DNA of 21,691 bases from a virus. Numbering within the stretch: position 1 is the first letter of the stretch; every line of letters starts with the position of its first letter. Of this stretch, positions 6,513 to 14,486 are shown piece by piece. The notes beneath the pieces were generated by a model. The model made no database searches, was not told where the DNA came from, and saw nothing but the letters and a program-made list of their open reading frames with translations. Both the position numbers and the translations under genes were made by a program. The stretch spans positions 1 to 21,691 of IMG/VR virus record IMGVR_UViG_3300037502_001699; one strand, 5' to 3'.

Positions 6513-6983
6513 TCAAGGCCCAAATGTGACTGTTGCAGTGCACTGCAGATTGTCAAATAAATCAAACAAAGGCACTTGGGCCGTGCCCACAATATTCCCG
6601 TTTAGGTCTACCTCGAGCAACGCTGCGAGTGCGGAACCTTGCAGCGATTGAAATGGGTACTGGTAGGTTGCGACGGTGACCACGCAACTGCTGGAAACAG
6701 AAATGGTCATTGGCGCGTCAGATGGCAGCCCGGTGAAATCGCATGTAGTCGTTCCGGTCCATGCCAAGTTGCTATCAAAATCTGTGCCAATATACGGATA
6801 GTTGCCGTCTAGCGTTCCGGCGTTGCACTGGCAATCAGTGGAGACAGTAACGTTAGGCTGCGAGTCGCTATCTGCAGAACTCAAGTCGCATTCGTCGTCT
6901 TGCTCGCAACAACACTCCTGCCCAGTGCCAACTGTGCCGTCGCGAAAGACGATCTTCCCGTCTTGCGTCGTAATCGTGGTCAT
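6513..6983 (-). CDS. Cys-rich tail-region protein
   Basis: A 156-residue protein starting with a short beta motif (GKIVFRDGTVGTGQ) followed by a Cys cluster, ECCCEQDDECD, then CQCNAG and single cysteines in a Ser/Thr-rich beta domain. The cysteines could bind metal or form disulfides in an extracellular particle. It overlaps the upstream 369-residue protein by ATGA and is followed after 1 nt by the glycosyltransferase, so it belongs to the tail-tip operon. Similar CCC-bearing small proteins seem common near tail genes of planctomycete prophages (recollection, not searched). Possible tip or fibre component. Confidence 0.6.
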   Translation of the reverse strand: MTTITTQDGKIVFRDGTVGTGQECCCEQDDECDLSSADSDSQPNVTVSTDCQCNAGTLDGNYPYIGTDFDSNLAWTGTTTCDFTGLPSDAPMTISVSSSCVVTVATYQYPFQSLQGSALAALLEVDLNGNIVGTAQVPLFDLFDNLQCTATVTFGP

Positions 6984-8089
6984 GGGCTAGCCGTGGCCGT
7001 AGCACAGGTCGTGAGCGAGAACCATTTGAGGCACGCGCCTTCGTGCCCCAGCACTTGTGCCTCGTATGACTTGAATCCTGCAATCAAGCCAAGGTCTAAG
7101 CTGCCAAACGGCACGGAGCCGTTCCAAGCCCAGGCTTGGTAGTCGGTTCCACCGTTGTCGATCGTGATACCGGTGACCCTGCCAAACGTTAGGCTAGTCG
7201 GGTCTGTGTCGACGGTTGGCGTAAACGCCGCACCACTGCCATTGCTTGGCGACGCCTGCTCAATATTGACCGTCAGCGTGTGGGTGATGGGCGGCAGCGC
7301 CGTGGACTCTGCGTAGTAATGACCGCCGGAAACGACAGACGCACCAGCAGTGCCAAGGGCCAGAACTGCAGGCGTCACTTCTACGGCCGAGTTAAGCGAA
7401 GCAACGGCAAGCGTCTGTGGCGTCCAGAACACAGTGCTGCCGCCGGCGGTAATGCCGCTTACGGTCCAGTACGGAATGTTGCACGTTCCGGTGTTCTCTT
7501 GATACGCCAGCGTAAACGTGACGTTGGTGGAAGCTGCAGAAACTGCCAACGCCGGCTGCTGGCGTCCTAGTTGTGCGTAATCCGAGCCACCATTAAGCAG
7601 GTCAATGTCTGTGATCGGACCAACGCCACTGCCGGAGTCCGTGTCGCCGTCTGACCCAACTTGCCGCACCAAGGCTCTGGCACCACTGCCACGGCATCCA
7701 TCGACTGTGAGCGTTACGAGGTATTCCTTCCAGGAGCCACACTGTCCGCCGGTCTCAAGCTCAACCGAGTGATACTCGCCAGCAACGCGCGTAAAGATGA
7801 CGCTTCGGTTGGCAGTGTTAGGCGACTGCGGGTGCATCTCGAGCGGCACGCACACATTGCGAACACTGTACGTTTCTGTGCTGCCAGACAGCGTTACGGT
7901 CTTGACCGTGTCGATCTGCCAGCCACCCGTAAACTCTGCGAGCCGCAGGGGCGTGCCTTGGCCTATGCCAGATCCGGCACGTACATCAACCGTCCACGGA
8001 GTGGCCGTGCGATCGCCAGCCTCGACGAGGCGAACAACCTTGCCGATCCGCTCAGCTGCCGGCTTGGTGAACGTGACACGGTCAGCCAC
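6980..8089 (-). CDS. Beta-rich virion protein, probable tail tip or fibre component
   Basis: A 369-residue protein starting with GTG. It is rich in Thr, Ser, Val and Gly, and contains two related segments, ITDIDLLNGGSDYA and VTGITIDNGGTDYQ, each of the 'IxNGGxxY' type seen in beta-structured tail fibres and spikes. The N-terminus (TFTKPAAERIGKVVRLVEAG) is helical. Several cysteines occur in the middle and C-terminal parts. It starts 4 nt after the preceding stop and overlaps the Cys-rich gene by ATGA. Position after the tape measure and composition point to receptor binding or the tail tip; no named family was recognised. Confidence 0.6.
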   Translation of the reverse strand: MADRVTFTKPAAERIGKVVRLVEAGDRTATPWTVDVRAGSGIGQGTPLRLAEFTGGWQIDTVKTVTLSGSTETYSVRNVCVPLEMHPQSPNTANRSVIFTRVAGEYHSVELETGGQCGSWKEYLVTLTVDGCRGSGARALVRQVGSDGDTDSGSGVGPITDIDLLNGGSDYAQLGRQQPALAVSAASTNVTFTLAYQENTGTCNIPYWTVSGITAGGSTVFWTPQTLAVASLNSAVEVTPAVLALGTAGASVVSGGHYYAESTALPPITHTLTVNIEQASPSNGSGAAFTPTVDTDPTSLTFGRVTGITIDNGGTDYQAWAWNGSVPFGSLDLGLIAGFKSYEAQVLGHEGACLKWFSLTTCATATASP

Positions 8090-8092
8090 GGA

Positions 8093-8461
8093 TCAGCCCT
8101 CAAGGATCTGCAGCACCAGGCGGGAGCCTTCGACGGCGGACTTGGCCGCATAGTTTCCGGCCGCCAACCGAAGCACGGCAGCCTCGCCGCCACGCAGGCT
8201 TACAGTTTCATGCAGAGTCGTGCCGCTGAGCCGGCCGAACGACACAGTGTGCGTGGCCTCCGTGGCCAAGCTCTGGGCAAAACACAGGCCCAAGGCACCA
8301 AGCGTGGTTGTCGTAATCTGCGTGCTAGTCGTTCCCAGCTGCAGCGTTACCGCCATTACGCCTGCAGTGCTCATGCTGGCCGTGACACCGCTGGCAACGA
8401 AAGACTGGGAAAAGCGGCCTTTGCTCGCGCTTGCATTAATCGAGTATGAAACGTCAGCCAT
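8093..8461 (-). CDS. Hypothetical tail-module protein
   Basis: A 122-residue protein, start MADVSYSINASASKG, set 8 nt after the previous stop. It is Ser/Thr/Ala-rich with alternating hydrophobic residues, implying a beta-sandwich. The C-terminal part, RLAAGNYAAKSAVEGSRLVL, resembles the end of small phage decoration or tip proteins. It lies between the 301-residue post-tape-measure protein and the 369-residue fibre-like protein. Function unknown; a virion component is likely from position. Confidence 0.55.
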   Translation of the reverse strand: MADVSYSINASASKGRFSQSFVASGVTASMSTAGVMAVTLQLGTTSTQITTTTLGALGLCFAQSLATEATHTVSFGRLSGTTLHETVSLRGGEAAVLRLAAGNYAAKSAVEGSRLVLQILEG

Positions 8462-8469
8462 GGGTGCTC

Positions 8470-9375
8470 CTAGTTGAAACGGACAGTGGCTGGCGGCAGG
8501 CCAAACCACACCGAAAACGTTTCCTCTGGGTAGATCCGAAACGGGAGAATGTCTGGCGGGTAAGGGCCGGCACCAATCTGTTTCAGGTCGCCGTTGTCGG
8601 CCAGAGCCATAGGGCCAGCACTCGCCACCTTGTCGCCGTCTTCGGTTACAACCCAGCAGCGACGCTTTTTGCCGGCAACGCCACCTTCGAGGTAGTTGAG
8701 CCCGGCGTTTGGCAGCAACAGGTTGTGAGTGGACTGGCGATAGATCAGCTCAACAGTGATCTGCCAATACTCCACCATTTGCCCGCCAATCACTTGCCGC
8801 TCTGGAGTGCCGCTGATACCGGCGCACTGCCACGTATTCCTGGCACCACCAGCATAAATGTCGTCGTTGATTGCACCCGTTAGCCGTGTCGCGTCAGTTG
8901 CCGGGAACAGTTGCCGATATCCAGAAATCGTCGCTTTTAGCTCCGGCTCTGATTTGGTGATGCCCTCATAGGCATCATTGGCCCTGTTCATCAACGGTGC
9001 CGTCAGCACGTTGTTTTTAGCCGTGGGGTAATGCGTCGTGCATGCCGCCTGCCCAGAGCCAGTCGAGAAAGTCCACACGTCTGGCAATGCCCACGGCACG
9101 GACCCGGACTCACCAGACTCAAGCGGCCGCACAAAAAATGACAGCGACACCTCTGCGTGCCACTTGTCAGTCTCTGTCACCTCAATGCCGCTGCACTCAA
9201 GGAACGAGAACTCTGGGTGCGTTGTTCCTAGCTGGTAGCCAACGGCATTCAAAACTTCTTGCTGCGGGGTCGTGCCGTCTAGCGTCACGACAAACACCAT
9301 GGACGCAGTTGGGCTGCCACCAAACTGGTGCGAGTAGCCGCGAGGCAGAACTTCGTTTATTGCGAGTACGGCCAT
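8470..9375 (-). CDS. Tail protein following the tape measure (distal-tail-like position)
   Basis: A 301-residue protein beginning MAVLAINEVLPRG, 1 nt after the tape measure stop. The sequence is beta-rich and does not show an enzyme motif. In siphoviruses the gene immediately after the tape measure normally encodes the distal tail protein at the tail tip, so that role is the best guess by synteny. The Trp/Tyr-rich middle and the late VGKKRRCWVV-like basic patch (AGKKRRCWVVTEDGDK) are unassigned. Homology could not be established by eye. Confidence 0.6.
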   Translation of the reverse strand: MAVLAINEVLPRGYSHQFGGSPTASMVFVVTLDGTTPQQEVLNAVGYQLGTTHPEFSFLECSGIEVTETDKWHAEVSLSFFVRPLESGESGSVPWALPDVWTFSTGSGQAACTTHYPTAKNNVLTAPLMNRANDAYEGITKSEPELKATISGYRQLFPATDATRLTGAINDDIYAGGARNTWQCAGISGTPERQVIGGQMVEYWQITVELIYRQSTHNLLLPNAGLNYLEGGVAGKKRRCWVVTEDGDKVASAGPMALADNGDLKQIGAGPYPPDILPFRIYPEETFSVWFGLPPATVRFN

Positions 9376-9376
9376 G

Positions 9377-11164
9377 CTAGTTGCCCACAATGTCCACAGG
9401 TGCAGTTTCTAGGGCAGAAAGCTTTTCCCGAATCTTGCGTAGCTCAGCTGTCTGCTTGACTGCCTCGGCAACGGCCGGATCTTCCCGATTGAAAGCCTCA
9501 AGCTGTGAGGCACCAGAGCTCGTGCGGATGTCGTCAAACCGCAGCGGTCCAGTGTCGGCCCGGCTCAGCGTCCGCAGCCTTTCCTCGTCAATGGCACGTT
9601 CTTGCTCGGCAAGCTGCTGCTGCAGTTGCTGCCTCTCCTTCAGAGCGTTAATCGTTTGGTCAAAAGCCCGCTTGGCACCTTCGCCGGCACGCTCGGCAGA
9701 GGTCTCGTTGAGAATCCCACGCTCGACTTGCTGCTGTATTTCCCGAATCGCCTCTTGGTAGGCCACGGCGGCGGTAAAGCCCTCGTCCCCAAACTCCAAT
9801 GCGACGTTGACCGCCAGATTGGATTGGCCCTGCAGGCGGCTGAGGATCTGCTGTACCGCCTGCTCTTCGGCTTCGAGTTCCTTGGTGGCTTCTTCCAAAG
9901 CCTTTGCGGCAGTGTCGCCGGAAGAGGCCACACGAGCCTGGGCCGCAGCGAAACTTTCCGCAAAGGCGTCGGCCTGTGCTCCGACATCACCAAGAGAATC
10001 GCTTTGACTTTGCGCCGCCTGATTTGAGGCGTCCGCGTAGTTAAAAGCAGCTTCAGCCAGAAACCCTAGACCAGCGACAACTGCCCCGATGCCAGTGCCT
10101 ACTAAGAATCCGCGAACGGCAACTTTTAAAATCTGCGTCGCACCAGCGGCTATGCCTGCCGAGAGAGAGAATGTGCCTGACGCTGCTGCAGCCTTCGTAA
10201 ACGATGAGGCCAAAGTTGCGATGCCTGTGGAAATAGCTTGAGCGTTGATGAACCCCAGGGCAAAGCCGATGGCCGGCAGCAGGTTGTTTGCAATGGGCTC
10301 GATGACCTGGACAAGAACGCTGAACACATTGCCAAGAGTTTCGATAGCCCCTGCCGCAGTGTTAGCAACGCGGGAAACGTCGATCTTTGAAATAAAATCA
10401 ACAAATCCCTCGGCGGCCTCAACCAGCACCGGACTCAACTCAGCAAGCACCTGGCCGGCGACCTGCTGAATGGATTTGCCAACAAGCGTAAAGGCGTCGT
10501 TTACCGCCTCGACCTTGCGGGCTTGCTCGTCGGTGATGCCGCCATTGAACTGGGCAAGAAACCTTCCGGCGGTCTCTAGGTTTCCGCCGAGCTCCGCAAA
10601 GACCGGCAGTAGCTCGGCACCGGACCTACCAAACACGGCGACTGCCGCGGCGGCTCGCTCAGTGGGGTCGGCAATCTGTGCAATGGCATTGGCCAGAGCC
10701 TGAAACTGCACATCGCTTGTACGGCCCTCTAGGTCAGTGACAGAAAGCCCGAGCCGGCCAAGGGCCTCCTGCGCCGACTTACTACCGCGGCCAGCTTCGC
10801 TGATCGTGACCTGAGCTTTGGTGAACGCACGGGCCAGAGTGTCACTCGAAGCGCCAGCCAAGTCGGCCGCAATCTGTAGCTGCTCAAGCTCTTGGTATGA
10901 CAGTCCCAGTGAGCGGGCTAACTTGGCTGTCTCGTCAATCGCATTTGCCGCACCGCTTGTGAAGCTGTTAAACGTATTGGCAACGGCCTGCACCGAGTTG
11001 ACGAACACCCGGCCAATCTCAATGCCTTTCAGCGTGGCAACGTCTGTGGCCGTACGCTTGGCGGCATACCCAAGCTTCTGCAGTTCCACGGCAGCCGTGT
11101 TGATGCCGCTGGACATCTGCGTGGCCGATGCGGAAATCTGAAAGCCGAGTGCTACGGTTGCCAT
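9377..11164 (-). CDS. Tail tape measure protein
   Basis: A 595-residue protein that would set tail length and sit inside the tail tube. It is helical and Ala/Gln-rich, with an N-terminal domain typical of tape measures (ETAKLARSLGLSYQELEQLQ at about 78-97), a long hydrophobic region at about 295-375 that could span a membrane on DNA entry, and a Gln/Glu/Arg coiled-coil region at about 400-560. It starts 2 nt after the T-like chaperone. At roughly 1.5 angstrom per residue, the length implies a tail of about 90 nm, short for a siphovirus. Position directly after the G/T chaperone pair is the usual one. Confidence 0.88.
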   Translation of the reverse strand: MATVALGFQISASATQMSSGINTAAVELQKLGYAAKRTATDVATLKGIEIGRVFVNSVQAVANTFNSFTSGAANAIDETAKLARSLGLSYQELEQLQIAADLAGASSDTLARAFTKAQVTISEAGRGSKSAQEALGRLGLSVTDLEGRTSDVQFQALANAIAQIADPTERAAAAVAVFGRSGAELLPVFAELGGNLETAGRFLAQFNGGITDEQARKVEAVNDAFTLVGKSIQQVAGQVLAELSPVLVEAAEGFVDFISKIDVSRVANTAAGAIETLGNVFSVLVQVIEPIANNLLPAIGFALGFINAQAISTGIATLASSFTKAAAASGTFSLSAGIAAGATQILKVAVRGFLVGTGIGAVVAGLGFLAEAAFNYADASNQAAQSQSDSLGDVGAQADAFAESFAAAQARVASSGDTAAKALEEATKELEAEEQAVQQILSRLQGQSNLAVNVALEFGDEGFTAAVAYQEAIREIQQQVERGILNETSAERAGEGAKRAFDQTINALKERQQLQQQLAEQERAIDEERLRTLSRADTGPLRFDDIRTSSGASQLEAFNREDPAVAEAVKQTAELRKIREKLSALETAPVDIVGN

Positions 11165-11166
11165 AG

Positions 11167-11481
11167 TTACTGCTGCCCGAGATCGCGTGCCATTTGTTTC
11201 AGCACGTCTGCAATCTGTGTCTCGTGTTGCGGTGCTTTCTTGTGCTTCGGGATGAAGTCTTCTGGCTCAATCTTTCTGCCTCGAGGCGTGTACGGTGCAA
11301 GCATGGCGGCGGCCAGCGTGCCGGTCTGCTCCCAGTGCCCACCGATCGGCTCGTAGTACAGGTGGTAGGCCAGCCACTGCGTGAACTCCCTGCTATCCAT
11401 CCGCTGGAACAACTCGCCCAACGTCATGCCCAGGTGCCCGGCCAGCCGCATGGCGAACTGCAGCGACGGCCGGGCGTTCAT
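11167..11481 (-). CDS. Tail assembly chaperone, T-like (DUF4035-type)
   Basis: A 104-residue protein with MRLAGHLGMTLGELFQRMDS and REFTQWLAYHLYYEPIGG, the pattern of the T-type partner of tail chaperones in lambda-like phages (DUF4035). It would coat the tape measure before tube assembly. The ATG overlaps the stop of the G-like gene as ATGA and lies in the -1 frame relative to it, next to a run of five G residues, so it might also be made as a G-T fusion by frameshift. Directly followed by the tape measure. Confidence 0.72.
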   Translation of the reverse strand: MNARPSLQFAMRLAGHLGMTLGELFQRMDSREFTQWLAYHLYYEPIGGHWEQTGTLAAAMLAPYTPRGRKIEPEDFIPKHKKAPQHETQIADVLKQMARDLGQQ

Positions 11482-11840
11482 TCCCCCGCCAGTTCCTCCA
11501 CGTCTGCCATGCTCATCGCGTTGTGCTGCATCGCCTTCTTGAACAGCCGGTCCACCACGGCCACGCTCTTGGCGGCCAACTGCTCGACCTGGGCGTCAGT
11601 GAAGATCCGGTTGCCGTCCTTGTCGCACAGGCACCGTGCCAGGAACTTGCTGCGGAAGTTGGTAACGCCTTTCTCCTTGTTGGCGAGCCACTCGCACTCG
11701 TAGGCGTCACGCTCACCAACGGTCATCAGTCGCAGGTAGACGGTGCCTGGCTCGCCATCCTTCTTCCACTCTGGCACCTTCACGGTGAGGATGTTCAGGT
11801 CATCGGCACCGATGATGTCTGCAATGGTCAGATCAGCCAT
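11478..11840 (-). CDS. Tail assembly chaperone, G-like
   Basis: A 120-residue protein starting MADLTIADIIGADDLN; the longer frame upstream is shadow sequence over the tail gene. It contains VYLRLMTVGERDAYECEWLA and a C-terminal acidic/Ala-rich end (MSMADVEELAGE), as in G-type tail chaperones lying between tail tube and tape measure. Codons GCG GGG GAA TGA at the end overlap the T-like gene and give a G-run where ribosomes could slip by -1. Assignment rests on synteny and sequence character. Confidence 0.7.
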   Translation of the reverse strand: MADLTIADIIGADDLNILTVKVPEWKKDGEPGTVYLRLMTVGERDAYECEWLANKEKGVTNFRSKFLARCLCDKDGNRIFTDAQVEQLAAKSVAVVDRLFKKAMQHNAMSMADVEELAGE

Positions 11841-11848
11841 GACGGCTC

Positions 11849-12169
11849 CTAGTTGTCGAGAATGCGGAACGTGACGGTGTACTGTGTCACGCCGTTGAGT
11901 TGCGGCGCGACGGCAACTCCTTGGTACACGGCCTTGCAAGTCAGGGCGGCACCGCCACCGGCTATCGCAAGGTCATCACGCTTGCCGTAGTTGACGATTG
12001 ACGTGTTGTGCGTCCCAAGGCATGTAACGCTTACCTCACCAGGCTCGTCGGTGAAGTTGTTGGCACGACCACGGGGCAGACTGCCGCCGTAGTTCCACGC
12101 CAACGACTGCACCTCCGTAAATGCCACGCCGTCAAACGTGACCGAGATGCCGGTGCTGTAAGTCGCCAC
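11849..12169 (-). CDS. Small beta-rich tail protein, possible tail tube subunit
   Basis: A 106-residue protein starting with GTG behind a GGGGG ribosome-binding stretch, 18 nt after the preceding gene. It is beta-rich (ISVTFDGVAFTEVQSLAWNY, ending with TQYTVTFRILDN) with a tail-tube-like character. It sits directly before the G-like chaperone. It and the preceding 124-residue protein are similar in size and fold type; one of the two is probably the tube protein. Confidence 0.6.
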   Translation of the reverse strand: MATYSTGISVTFDGVAFTEVQSLAWNYGGSLPRGRANNFTDEPGEVSVTCLGTHNTSIVNYGKRDDLAIAGGGAALTCKAVYQGVAVAPQLNGVTQYTVTFRILDN

Positions 12170-12187
12170 GGGCGGCCCCCTTGGCGA

Positions 12188-12562
12188 TTAGGCGAGCTGG
12201 AACTCAGCGGACCCACGGATAGCGTCGTTCACGGTCAGCGTGACGCTCGAGCTGTTGCACGTGGCGTTGCCGCTGACGCTGATGCCGCCAGAAATCGTGA
12301 GCGTACCGGTCGTGTTCTGGGCAATCACGTTTGTGCCGATGTATTCGATCGACACCGTCTTGCCGCTGTCGCCAGCCGAGCCAACGAGCGGCCGAGCCAG
12401 GGTGGCAACGCTTTCGCCGGTTGTCTGCCCGAGGTGGGAAACGTCGATCTGGTCGGCGGCCCCGGTGGCACCGATGGTGTAGGTGATGCTCGTGACGGTG
12501 AACGTGGTGCCACCAAAAGCGAACGTCGTACCCGAACCGGCATGAGGCGTGGTGCCCGGCAT
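12188..12562 (-). CDS. Major tail protein candidate
   Basis: A 124-residue protein beginning MPGTTPHAGSGTTFAF, coupled by TAATG to the tail terminator. It is Thr/Ser/Gly-rich and beta-structured. The segment IDVSHLGQTTGESVATLARP has the 'DVShlgd' look common to tail tube proteins of small siphoviruses, so this is the better candidate for the major tail (tube) protein. It would polymerise around the tape measure. No search was possible. Confidence 0.68.
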   Translation of the reverse strand: MPGTTPHAGSGTTFAFGGTTFTVTSITYTIGATGAADQIDVSHLGQTTGESVATLARPLVGSAGDSGKTVSIEYIGTNVIAQNTTGTLTISGGISVSGNATCNSSSVTLTVNDAIRGSAEFQLA

Positions 12563-12978
12563 TAGTTAGTCTCCTGCCACCAAACGTCGTAGGTCTGAGT
12601 GATCTGGTACACCGGCGGCAGCTCGCTGCCGTCTAGCTGCACAAAGCCGTCCCGCTCGTTCTCGAGCGAGGTTTGGCTGATAACTACACCGTACGCAGAA
12701 CCAGTCCACCCATCCAGATTTTCCCGCATGGCGTCGGCCAGTTGCCGGGCCTCTTCGTAGGTGGCGGCATACAAGTCAAACTGCACCGAAACCCGTGGCA
12801 GCCCGAGCGGCGTGGCCAGCGTCTGGCTTCGCTCGATCTGGGCTCGCTGGTAAACGACAAACGGCAGGCTGGCCGAAACCGGGGCCAGCACCGGGAACAC
12901 CCTCAGTCCGACGAGCCGGGCCGTCTCTGGGTGCTGCGTCAGCTGCCGCATCAACACTTGCTCGGGGCTTTTCATCAT
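12562..12978 (-). CDS. Tail terminator / tail completion protein (DUF3168-like)
   Basis: A 138-residue protein with RVFPVLAPVSASLPFVVYQR near residues 26-45 and a later RVSVQFDLYAATYEEARQLA, followed by a C-terminal QITQTYDVWWQ strand. This is the pattern of the DUF3168 / gp17-type tail completion family, which caps the head-proximal end of the tail tube. It overlaps the gp10-like gene by ATGA and the next gene by TAATG. Position between gp10 and major tail protein is canonical. Confidence 0.78.
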   Translation of the reverse strand: MMKSPEQVLMRQLTQHPETARLVGLRVFPVLAPVSASLPFVVYQRAQIERSQTLATPLGLPRVSVQFDLYAATYEEARQLADAMRENLDGWTGSAYGVVISQTSLENERDGFVQLDGSELPPVYQITQTYDVWWQETN

Positions 12979-13775
12979 GGGCGGAAATCCCCCAAGTCAT
13001 TGAACCGTTTCTGATGGGCCCGCAGGGCCTGCGATAGTGCGTTTTTCATCTGGGCGTCGAGGACGCTCCGCATCTGCGAACGTGACGCTGCCAGAGCCTT
13101 AGAAAGCGGGCGACGGGCGGGCGATGGGCCAACGGTTCCGGTCGCTATGAAATCCTTGGGGTACTGGCCACGACCGCCACCAGTAAATGAACCGCGATCC
13201 TTGAACGACGACAGCCGGCCGCGAGCATTAGCTGGAGGCTGCTGGACCCGGTCGGCAATAGTGCGAATGCGGCCGCCAAGCACGACCCGCCTTCTGTTCA
13301 CTCGCCTAGTTTTCCCAGGACTCCGACGCTGAGTGCCGTACTCAACCAGATGTGAGTGAAATGCCCTGTTTGGGCCTTTGAGAACTTGCCCGCCCTCAAA
13401 TGCAGGAGTCGCCATTTTTCCGGGACGAGATCCAGTCGGCTTACGAAATCCGACTACCACTAGGCCGATTGGAAGCCTTTGCCTGTTTTGCCTGTACTTT
13501 GCTTCCTTGCTGCGGTCGACGAGCGTGACGCTGGCCAGCAAGTTGCCAGTGACCTGACCAAGCTGGGATACTTGATTTCGCAACGCCTGAATGCCAGGCT
13601 GCGCCGCCTTACGCAATGCCCGAGATTGGTACTTAATGCTGATGTCGGCCGGCAGCTGCTTAAGCGCCGCCACAACACTGTCTAGCGGCTGACGCGAAAA
13701 CTCGGCACGGGCCGCCTTTCCCTTGCCAAGGGCTAGCGTGATCAGCGGGCCGGCGATGCCGAACACCTGTGCCAT
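12975..13775 (-). CDS. HK97 gp10-like head-tail joining protein, enlarged
   Basis: A 266-residue protein starting MAQVFGIAGP in a TGATG overlap; the longer upstream frame is shadow. The HSHLVEYGT motif at 140-148 and a late GPSPARRPLSKAL (about 230-242) match the two conserved parts of the HK97 gp10 family ('vEfGT' and 'ARPfL'). Family members are often 130-160 residues, so this one is long: it has an ~80-residue basic stretch between the motifs, rich in Arg and Gly. It probably joins head and tail or helps tail completion. Confidence 0.75.
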   Translation of the reverse strand: MAQVFGIAGPLITLALGKGKAARAEFSRQPLDSVVAALKQLPADISIKYQSRALRKAAQPGIQALRNQVSQLGQVTGNLLASVTLVDRSKEAKYRQNRQRLPIGLVVVGFRKPTGSRPGKMATPAFEGGQVLKGPNRAFHSHLVEYGTQRRSPGKTRRVNRRRVVLGGRIRTIADRVQQPPANARGRLSSFKDRGSFTGGGRGQYPKDFIATGTVGPSPARRPLSKALAASRSQMRSVLDAQMKNALSQALRAHQKRFNDLGDFRP

Positions 13776-14095
13776 CAGGGCGTCTCCTGGCAAATCAACT
13801 CGTGCTCGCTGCGGTTGTTGTGCTCGAGCAGGCTCACGATCTCCAGCGTGCGGCCACGCCACAGCAGCCGCATTTGCTGCGTCAGCCCGGCCACATAGCG
13901 CAGCCGCACCCGGTGCGTAATGCTGACCTCGAGCTGCCCGGCCCCGAGGGCCTCGCGGGCCGTCACGCCTTCCACGCTCGCCCAACGTTCCGTAAACGTG
14001 GACCAGGCCAGCGTGGTCTCGCCTAGAGCGTTGCGGTTCTCGGTGGCCTGCTGGATGGTCACACGCTCACGGAGTTTGCCGGCGTCAAGTGCCAT
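13775..14095 (-). CDS. Head-tail adaptor (head closure) protein
   Basis: A 106-residue protein starting MALDAGKLRERVTIQQATEN; this N-terminus ('lreRvtiq') with WSTFTERWASVEGVTAREAL and the later RVRLRYVAGLTQQMRLLW is the signature of the SPP1 gp16 / phage head-tail adaptor family. It would sit below the portal and gp6-like connector. I chose the ATG at 14095 over the longer frame because it gives the family N-terminus and an 11-nt overlap with the preceding gene. Confidence 0.82.
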   Translation of the reverse strand: MALDAGKLRERVTIQQATENRNALGETTLAWSTFTERWASVEGVTAREALGAGQLEVSITHRVRLRYVAGLTQQMRLLWRGRTLEIVSLLEHNNRSEHELICQETP

Positions 14096-14486
14096 ACAGC
14101 ACCAGCGTGAACGAGGCTGTGCCGGAAGTAAACTTTGGCTCGATGTCGATGGAAGAGCCAACAGGGTTCCAGTCGCAAAGCGCCACGTTTCCAATGGAGC
14201 GGCAGCGGTTGTCTACGCTGTCGCCGTCAGTGGCCGTGCAGTCTCGGCTGCTTTGGAACGCTACGCGAGAGTATTCGCTGAATGTCACCAACTGGCCGGC
14301 TGCGTTGCGGTACAGCAAACCGCCGCCGCTGATGGTCACTGCCGTGGTTCCGCATGTTCCGGTGACAACTGCCACCTTTCCGGCCGTGTACTGATTAGAG
14401 CCCTCAAGGCTCACAACCTTGAGCGACGTGGTGCCGTCCGTGTCGTGGAACAGCACGTCAACGTTGATCCTGCCGTCGAGTCCCAT
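14085..14486 (-). CDS. Hypothetical protein between the connector genes
   Basis: A 133-residue protein beginning MGLDGRINVDVLFHD, coupled by TAATG to the gp6-like gene. It is Thr/Ser-rich and beta-structured with three cysteines, and ends TSGTASFTLVLYGT. No match to a family I know. Unusual position: between the gp6-like connector and the head-tail adaptor. A decoration or minor virion protein is plausible by context and composition. Confidence 0.6.
   Translation of the reverse strand: MGLDGRINVDVLFHDTDGTTSLKVVSLEGSNQYTAGKVAVVTGTCGTTAVTISGGGLLYRNAAGQLVTFSEYSRVAFQSSRDCTATDGDSVDNRCRSIGNVALCDWNPVGSSIDIEPKFTSGTASFTLVLYGT

Noticed and set aside
7661-8449. 262-residue plus-strand frame across the tail-tip genes
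   Set aside because: Crosses two well-coupled minus-strand genes and has no recognisable domain or start site.
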